A stretch of DNA of 5,945 nucleotides from assembly GCA_016763715.1 (NCBI GenBank), contig JAESTG010000133.1, positions 1 through 5,945 of the forward strand, given 5' to 3'. The notes below the pieces were generated by a model. It made no database searches and was not told the origin of the DNA. It saw nothing but the letters and a program-made list of their open reading frames with translations. The position numbers and the translations under genes were made by a program. Shown one piece after another: positions 1 to 5,905 of this stretch. The stretch comes from Flavobacteriaceae bacterium (GTDB lineage Bacteria; Bacteroidota; Bacteroidia; Flavobacteriales; Flavobacteriaceae). The number at the start of each line of letters is the position of its first letter. The first letter of the stretch is position 1.

Positions 1-928
1 AAGTTTCTCCTCCCACATTTTTTTGAAGGAGTTGTCCCATATTATCATATACATTTTCTGCAATGAGTTGGACAGGTGAGTCATCTATTTGTTGCTCTTG
101 AGATAGTAATCTACCTACGTGGTCATAATTAAAATAATCAATAATGGTGATATTGGGATTGTTGCCAGTATCATCGTAATGAATCGATGTAGTTTCCAGA
201 ACCTTTCCAAGAAAGTCTAAGTTGAATTCTAACAGATCTATTTTTTCTAAATAAGGGTTCTCTGATTTTATGTAAACGGGACGTCCTTTTGCATCAAAAC
301 CAGTTACGGTGGTAATCCAATCTTCAATAGTATTGTCATGCAACACTTTTATTTTAGAGACAGTTGGTAATCCATCTATATCACTGGTAAGTGTAACTCC
401 ATAGCTTGTAACACTTGGCGGAAGACCAACATTTCCAGTATCTACATAGGAGTCATAGTAGGTCACCGTTAACACCTCTATATTAGAAGAAGGGAAGGCT
501 CCTCTGGTATAATAGACATCTGTGCCATCCATATTAATAGCTCCTGTGGTTCTTGTTTCATATAAGCCTCCAGAGTTAATACTGTTTTCCAATTCTGTAC
601 GTGTTGGGCTTGTTGGTAGTGATGGACTATAAATTCCCGAATACAATACTCGGTCAAAAGCATCATACTTGGTAAAAAGAAATTCATTATTAATTCGTTG
701 ATTGGCATTTTGAGCTAATACAGGTCTATCTAGGGAGTCATAATAGATTTCTTCATAACCTCTACCTGGTATTTTTTTCCAAATCACTCGGTTACGATCA
801 TCGTATTTATATTGATACCCATACAAATCTAAAATATTTTGATAGTTAGATACTAATGCACCATTAACTAAAATGGCATCGGATGCTTTAGGCGATAATA
901 CAAAGGTCAAATTTCCAAAGTCGTCATA
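1..928 (-). repeat. YD-repeat tract in the RHS protein
   Basis: These are protein-level repeats of the form YDxxGRL/V. Visible units with approximate first residue: YDDFGNL 1320, YDDRNRV 1361, YDSLDRP 1382, YDAFDRV 1407, FDAKGRP 1530, YDHVGRL 1587, YDNMGQL 1613. Earlier isolated units are YDGYGNL 936, YDQHNRL 1049 and YDKLGRR 1142. The units are diverged at the DNA level, so there is no nucleotide tandem repeat. In the RHS family such repeats form beta-strands that wind into a hollow shell. The spacing is about 21-41 residues early in the tract, widens to over 100 between 1407 and 1530, and tightens again near the edge. Confidence 0.85.
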
Positions 929-3900
929 GATATAATAGGTATCCATATTATAGTTTTGATCGGTTGTTCTTTGAGCGTCGTAAACTTTTTGCCTTTTTAA
1001 AAGCAATTGTCCCGATTTGTTGGTAAAGGTATGGGTGAGATTATAAAGCCCGTCACTGGGTTGCCAATTTTCATCCTTCAGAGTAACCTTTGAGATTTCA
1101 TTTGGGAGATAGAAGGCATCATATTCCAACTGCGGGGAAGCGCCTTGACTAGTATAGCTCACATTAAACCTTCTTACTTCCCCTCCATTATTAAAACCAT
1201 AGTCAGTTTTAACAGTATGATCAGCATCGCTACTTGGGTTAGCAACCCAACTTAAACCAGGAGCACCCGTTTCTAGAACACGGCTTCGAGGAGATTTTTC
1301 AAAGATATTTTCAGTGTATGGATTTGAGGTGGTTCCGTATTTGGCAGTATTGTAAAAACCTATGGTGCTACTGCCAGCTGTTGCCAATGGAATATAATTA
1401 CTTCCTGAGGTGGTCGAGGCATAAGGTAAATACAGTCGGGCTCTTCTTCCCAATTTATCATATTCGATATACTGAACGATATTTTCTCGATTGCCACCAC
1501 CACGAAGGGAAATACTCTGCTTGAGTCTCCCCATTCCATCACTAAATGATATGCTTTCTATCTTGTCATTATCCAAAGCGGCTCCACTGTTAATCTGAGA
1601 TAGTACAAACCCTCTTTGGTAGCTGGTAGTTTTAATGTAATTCTCACCTGTGGGTTGATTTACTCTAAATACATATTCATTTTTACCTAACACTTTATTA
1701 TTTTGATCGGTAGCATAATCTAAGCGATTATGTTGGTCATAATAATAAAAGCTAGTATAGCCACGAATATCAGACACCGATTTTACTCCAATACTTGGGT
1801 CATAGGTATACACAGAGATTTGAGAATCTTCAAAATCTGTCAAAACTCGAAGGTCGTTCAAATCTTCGAGGAGGTCGTCTTCTTCAGCTTGGGTGTTTTC
1901 AGAATTAGAATCAGCAATGATATTGTCCAAAATAGTTTGAGTGGAAGGATCAATAGTTGCAAATGAAGCATTTTTAATTTCAGCTAATAAATGATCCCCT
2001 TTATACCCCCAAATATACATATGTCGCATGGCAGAAACAGGCGGGTATGAGACTTCGGTAAGATTTCCATACCCATCATATCGGCGATAAATTACTCGAT
2101 CTTCCAAGCTAGCAGTACCTTTAGAAACTTGCACTTTGAAAGGTTGTATTAGGCTGAAACCTGCTGGATACCCAGAGGTCGGAGTAAAGTTGCCAAAAGT
2201 TCTGCGTTGTTGTGAGATTTGCACATAATTTCCAGAGCCAAAACCATCTTTGTCATACGAAGTTGTAATTTGAACTGGAGTACTCAATTGATTTCTGGCT
2301 ACCATGGCTTGTAATAGAGAGACGTTAGGATATCCCGTTAGACTGGCATAGTCGGAAGAATATATGGTATTTGATTTTATATAACCTCCCTTGCTGTCGG
2401 TAGTAACTGTTTGGGTGGGGAAATTATGGTTGCTGCTTCCATAGGTAAAACTACTGGATTGCTCTAATAATTGTCCATTTTCATAGCTTCTACTGGTGGT
2501 GCTATCTGTCTTTTTCCAAAGCTGTTTGTAGCCATAACCTGGCGTATAGTAATAATGAGAATACCCATCATTAGTGTATTGGTCATATCCACTTGGACAA
2601 CTCCCATCATATAACTTGAGTTTAAAAACCCACCCTGTCCCAGATGATTCAAATCTAATACAACCAGTCCCTCCTCCAGTAGAGCCAGCTCCATTTGCGT
2701 CAGTCCCTTGATATACTCTCACTCCGGAGAATTCTGGTATCCCAGATTCTTGGGAAGTTAAAGTCACCATTGAAACTGTAGTTTGTGATTCTTGAAGTAA
2801 AACAAAGTCTTTGTCGAATGTTCTTTGTTTATGAACATCGCCATAGTTTAAATTCACATTTTGGAAAGGAGGTAATCGTTCAGCCATACCTGAAACACCT
2901 TCGAAAGTGTCATTATTGAAATCGGTTATTGTACATCCATCAAACTGACCGTTATTAAATCGAATCTCGGAAACACTGGAATAAGTAATATTATAAGGTG
3001 CTTGAATCGATCTATTTTTAGTGTAGATGTATGCTTTATCGGCACAGGCAAAAGAGGATGAAGGTAAATCTACCTCCTTGGATTCACTAAACAATAGGTC
3101 TTGTTGTACGATTCCAGATGAAATATAATCACTTGGTATAGTTCCATTTGGGGTAGTAAGTCCATGATTGGTTACCTGATCATATAAATCACCATAATAA
3201 TAGTAGGTTTGATAGGGAAAATTCTCTCCGTTTTCAGAATCTTCAGTGGTATTGGTAACTAATCGAAGCCGAAGTCCTCCAACAATTTTGCCGTTGCCCG
3301 AACCATCATCTTGATTATTACGGTGCATTTCATATCCATAGGTTGTCTTGCCTCCAATTGGATAAATAATAGAAGTCAATGAACCTATCTTGGCCTTAGA
3401 GAAATCGGGGCGTCTATTTGATCCGCTATAGCCATTAATAGAAATGGTCGGTTGAATTTCGTAGAAGTAATTGGCAATATCTGAATTATCCAAAGTAGGA
3501 TCAGGAGCGAAATCTGCATTGTTGGTTTTTCCATTATAATACCCCCAAAAATCAACAGCTTTGGATTTTCTCCAAGGAATAAGCTGTGGGTTATTATAGG
3601 CAAAAATATACTTTTTTGGATCAGCACTGTTGTCTCTATACATACTAATACCGTTGAGTTTAAGACGCTTATACTCTGATCCTTTGGCTATATCACCAAA
3701 GTAATAATCATTATCAAAATCAACTTTTAATAGTTCGTTGTTAGCTGTTGACGGGTTGATTCGGTCATAGATGTTCAAGCCAGTTATTCGACGAACATTC
3801 CCTAGGTCGTCTCGGTCATTTTGACTGCTAACGATCAAAATATCTTGGGTATCTCCAGTGGCATCGGTATATGATATTTTATTTAAACGAACCTGATCTT

Positions 3901-4885
3901 TTTTGTAATCATTGTATCCTAAATCCTTGGTTCCCCATGTTTGAAGAGGTCCTACACCACAGCTAGTAAGGTTTTTGACTTCCATTTGTTGCAATGGGGC
4001 TGGAATGTCCCTATCATTCCATTCATCAATAAAATAATCAAAAGTAAAAGTGTCAAGTCCGTTTACAGACTTGATTTCTGTGAGATACCAAGCCGTAATG
4101 TATTGTATCTCATATTCGTCAGCTGTAGGTCCAGTTGGTGATGTCAAATGATATATCTGTTCGGCTGAATTACTATTTTGGGAGTTTCCGAATGTGTATA
4201 TATTACCAGCGGGATCAGTAATAATAAATTTTTCATTCTGGTAGTACTCAACCTTGATATAGGGGTCTTCCAAACAATAGGCTTTATAGGTGCCAGGCCC
4301 TGTATCATCACCATAATCAGTAAAAATAGTGCCTGAAAGCCCATTGACATTGAAAGAGAAAGTATCTGGTTGGAGATCTACATTGTTGTCTTGATATGCT
4401 TGATAGGTGTTTTTAGCCCAAGTAGCTCCAGCTTGATGTGGATGCTGGCCATGAATATTACCTTGTCCTGCTAGATAATTAACCCAATTCTGTACATTAT
4501 ATATCTTATTCTCAGGATGCCCTCCTCCATCATTAATATAGTCATCGGGCAGACCATTAACATTTCTGGAGACCACTCCCCCGTAGTTGAGATTCCACCC
4601 TAGCCCTACATTGGTGGCAATTTGATCCACTTTAATACCTGAGGCATCATAGGAAAGTGAAACAGGGACACTGAGCTCTTTTCCCTGAAAGGTATAAATA
4701 GGATTCCCAATGGTAGGTACCCCATTGTACATATTAATACTGTTAGCAAACGTTCCAAAAGCAGCGACCTCTGGTGATTGTGGGATTTTTGCGACCGAAC
4801 TTATAGGGTTGAAAAAATTTTCGTCTTGAGAGATTGCTGATATGGAAATAAGCAATAGTGTAACAAAGAAAAGGCTCTTTTTCAT
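1..4885 (-). CDS. Secreted RHS/YD-repeat protein, DUF6443-type, C-terminus beyond the window
   Basis: The frame is open for 1628 codons from ATG at 4885 to the left edge, with no stop or frameshift. An in-frame stop (TAG, 4939-4937) lies just upstream, and the ATG opens a clear signal peptide, so this start is preferred. Seen in order: signal peptide (1-20); an N-terminal region with SLSYDASGIKV near 77 and GLGWNLN at 94-100; PDTFSFNVNG near 173 and ITDPAGNIYTFG after it; a Gly/Cys/Tyr-rich insert (about 728-792); YDGYGNL at 936; YIWGYKGDHLLAEIKNAS at 957; an acidic linker (about 989-1015); VYTYDPSIGVKSVSD near 1026; a DUF6443-like block with FSDGMGRLKQ near 1114 and EYDKLGRRARLYLPY near 1141; then YD repeats to the edge. 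Known family features: exported Bacteroidota RHS proteins form large beta-strand shells and often end in variable toxin tips. The HLGN / DPLG-type core end is not reached, so the protein is longer than 1628 residues. A role in competition or adhesion is inference. Confidence 0.93.
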   Translation of the reverse strand, partial: MKKSLFFVTLLLISISAISQDENFFNPISSVAKIPQSPEVAAFGTFANSINMYNGVPTIGNPIYTFQGKELSVPVSLSYDASGIKVDQIATNVGLGWNLNYGGVVSRNVNGLPDDYINDGGGHPENKIYNVQNWVNYLAGQGNIHGQHPHQAGATWAKNTYQAYQDNNVDLQPDTFSFNVNGLSGTIFTDYGDDTGPGTYKAYCLEDPYIKVEYYQNEKFIITDPAGNIYTFGNSQNSNSAEQIYHLTSPTGPTADEYEIQYITAWYLTEIKSVNGLDTFTFDYFIDEWNDRDIPAPLQQMEVKNLTSCGVGPLQTWGTKDLGYNDYKKDQVRLNKISYTDATGDTQDILIVSSQNDRDDLGNVRRITGLNIYDRINPSTANNELLKVDFDNDYYFGDIAKGSEYKRLKLNGISMYRDNSADPKKYIFAYNNPQLIPWRKSKAVDFWGYYNGKTNNADFAPDPTLDNSDIANYFYEIQPTISINGYSGSNRRPDFSKAKIGSLTSIIYPIGGKTTYGYEMHRNNQDDGSGNGKIVGGLRLRLVTNTTEDSENGENFPYQTYYYYGDLYDQVTNHGLTTPNGTIPSDYISSGIVQQDLLFSESKEVDLPSSSFACADKAYIYTKNRSIQAPYNITYSSVSEIRFNNGQFDGCTITDFNNDTFEGVSGMAERLPPFQNVNLNYGDVHKQRTFDKDFVLLQESQTTVSMVTLTSQESGIPEFSGVRVYQGTDANGAGSTGGGTGCIRFESSGTGWVFKLKLYDGSCPSGYDQYTNDGYSHYYYTPGYGYKQLWKKTDSTTSRSYENGQLLEQSSSFTYGSSNHNFPTQTVTTDSKGGYIKSNTIYSSDYASLTGYPNVSLLQAMVARNQLSTPVQITTSYDKDGFGSGNYVQISQQRRTFGNFTPTSGYPAGFSLIQPFKVQVSKGTASLEDRVIYRRYDGYGNLTEVSYPPVSAMRHMYIWGYKGDHLLAEIKNASFATIDPSTQTILDNIIADSNSENTQAEEDDLLEDLNDLRVLTDFEDSQISVYTYDPSIGVKSVSDIRGYTSFYYYDQHNRLDYATDQNNKVLGKNEYVFRVNQPTGENYIKTTSYQRGFVLSQINSGAALDNDKIESISFSDGMGRLKQSISLRGGGNRENIVQYIEYDKLGRRARLYLPYASTTSGSNYIPLATAGSSTIGFYNTAKYGTTSNPYTENIFEKSPRSRVLETGAPGLSWVANPSSDADHTVKTDYGFNNGGEVRRFNVSYTSQGASPQLEYDAFYLPNEISKVTLKDENWQPSDGLYNLTHTFTNKSGQLLLKRQKVYDAQRTTDQNYNMDTYYIYDDFGNLTFVLSPKASDAILVNGALVSNYQNILDLYGYQYKYDDRNRVIWKKIPGRGYEEIYYDSLDRPVLAQNANQRINNEFLFTKYDAFDRVLYSGIYSPSLPTSPTRTELENSINSGGLYETRTTGAINMDGTDVYYTRGAFPSSNIEVLTVTYYDSYVDTGNVGLPPSVTSYGVTLTSDIDGLPTVSKIKVLHDNTIEDWITTVTGFDAKGRPVYIKSENPYLEKIDLLEFNLDFLGKVLETTSIHYDDTGNNPNITIIDYFNYDHVGRLLSQEQQIDDSPVQLIAENVYDNMGQLLQKNVGGET
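1240..1670 (-). other. DUF6443-like region of the RHS protein
   Basis: Residues about 1072-1215 carry the pattern I know from DUF6443 in Bacteroidota RHS proteins: a 'fsDGmGRlkQ' strand, a Gly/Asn turn (GGGNREN), then 'IVQYIEYDKLGRRARLYLPY', and further on a segment rich in Tyr, Asn and Pro (KYGTTSNPYTENIFEKSP). It sits between the N-terminal half and the YD repeats, as is usual in the family. The assignment is from memory of the family pattern, and the borders are approximate. Confidence 0.65.
2510..2704 (-). other. Gly/Cys/Tyr-rich insert within the RHS protein
   Basis: Residues about 728-792 differ in composition from the flanks. They contain a glycine-rich hinge (GAGSTGGGTG), cysteine 742, a short strand-like stretch (IRFESSGTGWVFKLKLYDG), cysteine 763 in GSCPSG, and then an aromatic run with eight tyrosines in about 25 residues (GYDQYTNDGYSHYYYTPGYG) ending at QLWKK. 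The flanks return to ordinary RHS sequence (LLEQSSSFTYGSS). The two cysteines, 21 residues apart in an exported protein, could form a disulfide. I do not recognise this as a named domain. It may be a small inserted module. Confidence 0.5.
4826..4885 (-). other. Sec signal peptide of the RHS protein
   Basis: The first 20 residues read MKKSLFFVTLLLISISAISQ: two lysines, a hydrophobic core of about 12 residues (LFFVTLLLISIS), and a small-residue region ending near Ala17-Ser19, followed by the acidic DENFF. Cleavage is likely around residues 19-20. No lipobox cysteine is present, so this is a signal peptidase I type signal rather than a lipoprotein one. It sends the protein across the inner membrane. 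A type IX secretion C-terminal signal, if there is one, would be outside the window. Confidence 0.85.
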
Positions 4886-4940
4886 ATGGAATACGTTTAA
4901 ACAGTTGTCATTAATGTAATACGTAATAAAAAGCACCTAC

Positions 4941-4959
4941 ATTAACTGCAAACGTTAAT
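4941..4959. repeat. 6-bp inverted repeat in the RHS leader
   Basis: ATTAAC (4941-4946) and GTTAAT (4954-4959) flank a 7-nt spacer. It is a compact dyad 56-74 bases before the RHS start codon. It could be a protein-binding site or a weak hairpin. It could also be chance in AT-rich DNA. Confidence 0.35.
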
Positions 4960-4980
4960 AGAAGGGTATTTTTGGAGGGG

Positions 4981-5004
4981 AGTAGTTAAATAAATTTAAC
5001 TACT
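4981..5004. repeat. Perfect 10-bp inverted repeat, 4-nt loop
   Basis: Arms AGTAGTTAAA (4981-4990) and TTTAACTACT (4995-5004) are exact reverse complements around TAAA. It is not followed by a T tract on either strand, so it does not look like a terminator. It lies at or just after the predicted start of the RHS transcript. It could therefore be an operator for a dimeric regulator or a 5' hairpin that stabilises the mRNA. Confidence 0.7.
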
Positions 5005-5014
5005 TTAAAAGTAG
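5000..5014. repeat. Inverted repeat overlapping the 10-bp stem
   Basis: CTACTTT (5000-5006) and AAAGTAG (5008-5014) are reverse complements around one base. The left arm shares bases 5000-5004 with the second arm of the 4981-5004 stem, so the same CTACT can pair with either AGTAG copy. As DNA it is a nearly continuous palindrome, and it covers the possible -7 element. Confidence 0.55.
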
Positions 5015-5037
5015 GTAATTTTGTTTTTATAACACAA
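5006..5037 (-). promoter_or_regulatory. Possible Bacteroidota-type promoter for the RHS gene
   Basis: On the minus strand there is a TTG (5037-5035), 21 bases, then TACTTTTA (5013-5006). This matches seven of the eight positions of the TAnnTTTG -7 element known for the Bacteroidota housekeeping sigma factor, and the spacing from the -33 TTG is within the usual range. Transcription would begin near 5000 and give a leader of about 115 nt. A second near-match, TAACGTTTG at 4957-4949, has one extra base and no upstream TTG. This is pattern matching only. Confidence 0.28.
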
Positions 5038-5058
5038 GTAAGCTAGACTTTATTTTAT

Positions 5059-5084
5059 AAAAAACACGCCTTTATAAAAAGGGC
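5059..5084 (-). terminator. Probable intrinsic terminator, minus strand
   Basis: On the minus strand GCC-(C)-TTT, loop TTAT, AAAGGC (5084-5068) forms a 6-bp stem with one bulged C, followed by GTG and a run of six T (5064-5059). This is a reasonable intrinsic terminator for minus-strand transcription coming from the right, about 125 bases after the stop of the small ORF at 5207. It would insulate the RHS gene from that transcript. The stem is short, so confidence is moderate. Confidence 0.45.
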
Positions 5085-5192
5085 TGGTGGGTGGTAACCC
5101 AACATCAAGCTGATAACTTGATAGAAACACATAAAGGTTTTTTCAATGAACTAGAGACAGGTCATAGAGATAATGCTGTATTTCATCTGTAA
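5061..5192 (+). other. Short plus-strand open frame, doubtful
   Basis: Between stops at 5058-5060 and 5190-5192 a frame of 43 codons reads KTRLYKKGWWVVTQHQADNL and ends GHRDNAVFHL. The only conventional start is GTG at 5091. The residues look protein-like, but the frame overlaps the minus-strand terminator and the minus-strand remnant, has no ATG, and its length is within chance. Kept as a weak candidate only. Confidence 0.12.
5104..5122. repeat. 6-bp inverted repeat, 7-nt spacer
   Basis: ATCAAG (5104-5109) and CTTGAT (5117-5122) are exact reverse complements with the same arm and spacer lengths as the 4941-4959 dyad, but unrelated in sequence. There is no T tract after it. Its function is unknown and chance is possible. 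Confidence 0.3.
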
Positions 5193-5235
5193 AATTATTA
5201 TTTGAATCAACAAAGTTCCTTGTCAATACATGTCT
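5143..5235 (-). pseudogene. Out-of-frame continuation after the small ORF
   Basis: In another minus-strand frame the sequence reads NFVDSNNNFTDEIQHYLYDL then SLVH before TGA at 5145-5143. The composition (Asn, Asp, Tyr, Leu) resembles that of the small ORF, and the frame overlaps the ORF's last codons. One indel near 5215-5235 would fuse the two into a longer C-terminus. Without homologues this may be chance. Confidence 0.22.
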
Positions 5236-5479
5236 TCAAAATATATTCGAGATACCCATCAATTTCATATTCAGTAAGCAATTTTCCATTTTCATCATTA
5301 ACCCGATCCATTAATTTTGGTTTGTACGTCCAGTTTTCAAAGTCAGAAATTGTCCTTTCAGTGGTTTGTGATTTTGTCGATTTAGGTAGTTTAAAGCCAA
5401 AACGGCTAAGTAAGTGGTGTTTGTCAAAAGCCTTATAAATTGTATGTAATGCATTGGCATAAATATTCAAGCCTGTCAT
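5207..5479 (-). CDS. Small unrecognised protein, probably a 5'-truncated remnant
   Basis: This is a 90-residue ORF beginning MTGLNIYANALHTIYKAF and ending IDKELC. It is hydrophilic and mixed-charge (K, D, E, T), with no signal peptide or membrane segment. There is an alpha-helix-like start (residues 4-25), a Lys/Ser/Thr-rich middle (KLPKSTKSQTTER, about 30-42) and an acidic C-terminal third (NDENGKLLTEYEIDGYLEYI). I do not recognise the family. The frame stays open upstream of the ATG to 5536 and reads NVILSDPDSTHKRKRTKGE, which looks as protein-like as the ORF itself. The only ATG may therefore be internal to an older, longer gene. Downstream of the TGA, another frame carries similar hydrophilic sequence to 5143. 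The DPDS followed by basic residues recalls some transposases, but no DDE triad or terminal repeats are visible. The ORF could be a living small gene or a fragment. Confidence 0.45.
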   Translation of the reverse strand: MTGLNIYANALHTIYKAFDKHHLLSRFGFKLPKSTKSQTTERTISDFENWTYKPKLMDRVNDENGKLLTEYEIDGYLEYILKTCIDKELC

Positions 5480-5539
5480 TTCTCCCTTGGTACGCTTGCG
5501 TTTATGTGTTGAATCTGGGTCGCTTAAAATTACATTCTA

Positions 5540-5883
5540 GAGACTTTACACAAAATATCTTCATTCCTTTGCCTCCCTCGTTCCTTTTACGGCATCTCTT
5601 ATTCGTCCATTTAGTAGTTCTGCCTACAGATTTTAGCGATAAGGTAAGTAGATGAGGTTCCTGCAACTAATAGCTTTTATTGGCAATAGAAAGTATTCCA
5701 ATAACGTTTGGATAAATTCATTTCTTCATTTGCTCATGCTATGTCATCCATAGATAACAAAACCGCATTTGCAACCACTTTTTTATTTGCCTATTTTAAT
5801 ATCGCTAGTTTGTTTTCTATTGGTTTGCCTGTACCGCATATTAAGGTTTTGTTTACAGCGGACTCAAAACTGCTTCTCCTATT
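5540..5883 (-). pseudogene. Possible decayed coding sequence
   Basis: One minus-strand frame from 5883 to 5614 reads as protein-like segments broken by three stops (5793-5791 TAG, 5736-5734 TGA, 5679-5677 TAA): SSFESAVNKTLICGTGKPIE, ANKKVVANAVLLSMDDIA, ANEEMNLSKRYWNTFYCQ, KLLVAGTSSTYLIAKICRQN. Near 5625 the coding look passes to the frame of the 90-residue ORF (AELLNGRIRDAVKGTREAKE), then stops cluster at 5582-5537. Many codons in these pieces start with G or A, as in real genes. The stop rate is not much below chance for such AT-rich DNA, so the call is weak. No family was recognised. Confidence 0.25.
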
Positions 5884-5905
5884 TTATGCTAATGTATCAA
5901 GCTGA
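5708..5905 (+). CDS. Hypothetical short ORF, weak
   Basis: The frame has 65 codons from TTG at 5708 to TGA at 5903-5905. An ATG at 5741 would give 54 residues. The product is rich in Phe, Leu, Ala and Ser, with a hydrophobic stretch near residues 22-42 (FATTFLFAYFNIASLFSIGL) that could span a membrane. There is no recognisable ribosome signal and no family match. It lies antisense to the possible decayed minus-strand frame, and the T-rich strand alone could explain its hydrophobicity and lack of stops. Confidence 0.2.
   Translation: MDKFISSFAHAMSSIDNKTAFATTFLFAYFNIASLFSIGLPVPHIKVLFTADSKLLLLFYANVSS

Larger units (their letters stand above)
4886..5142. other. Intergenic leader region upstream of the RHS gene
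   Basis: This AT-rich stretch holds no convincing gene. It contains inverted repeats at 4941-4959, 4981-5004, 5000-5014 and 5104-5122, a possible promoter at 5006-5037, a probable minus-strand terminator at 5059-5084, and a direct repeat TTTATAAAAA at 5054-5063 and 5071-5080. No Shine-Dalgarno motif precedes the ATG at 4885, which is normal for Bacteroidota. A plus-strand frame at 5061-5192 is listed separately as doubtful. Confidence 0.6.

Noticed and set aside
1..928. YD repeats as possible DNA tandem repeats or a CRISPR-like array
   Set aside because: The units are similar only at the protein level, vary in spacing and sit inside a continuous reading frame.
478..4350. Several short ORFs on both strands inside the RHS gene (for example 1318-1524 plus, 2464-2694 minus, 4144-4350 minus)
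   Set aside because: They are other-frame readings of the long, fully open and family-matching RHS frame. None has independent motifs.
4981..5004. The 10-bp stem-loop as a terminator
   Set aside because: It is purely AT-rich in the lower stem, has no T tract on either strand, and lies just upstream of the RHS start rather than after a gene.
5202..5438. Plus-strand ORF of 78 codons opposite the small minus-strand ORF
   Set aside because: It is antisense to the better minus-strand frame, rich in Ser and Phe as antisense readings often are, and lacks a convincing start.
5500..5536. DPDS plus a basic run as evidence for an IS transposase
   Set aside because: A single short motif is not enough. 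No catalytic triad, terminal inverted repeats or target duplication could be found in the window.
5440..5655. Plus-strand ORF of 71 codons
   Set aside because: Its reading is Leu/Phe/Pro-rich with no motif. It crosses the upstream extension of the minus-strand ORF and is probably a shadow of decayed DNA.
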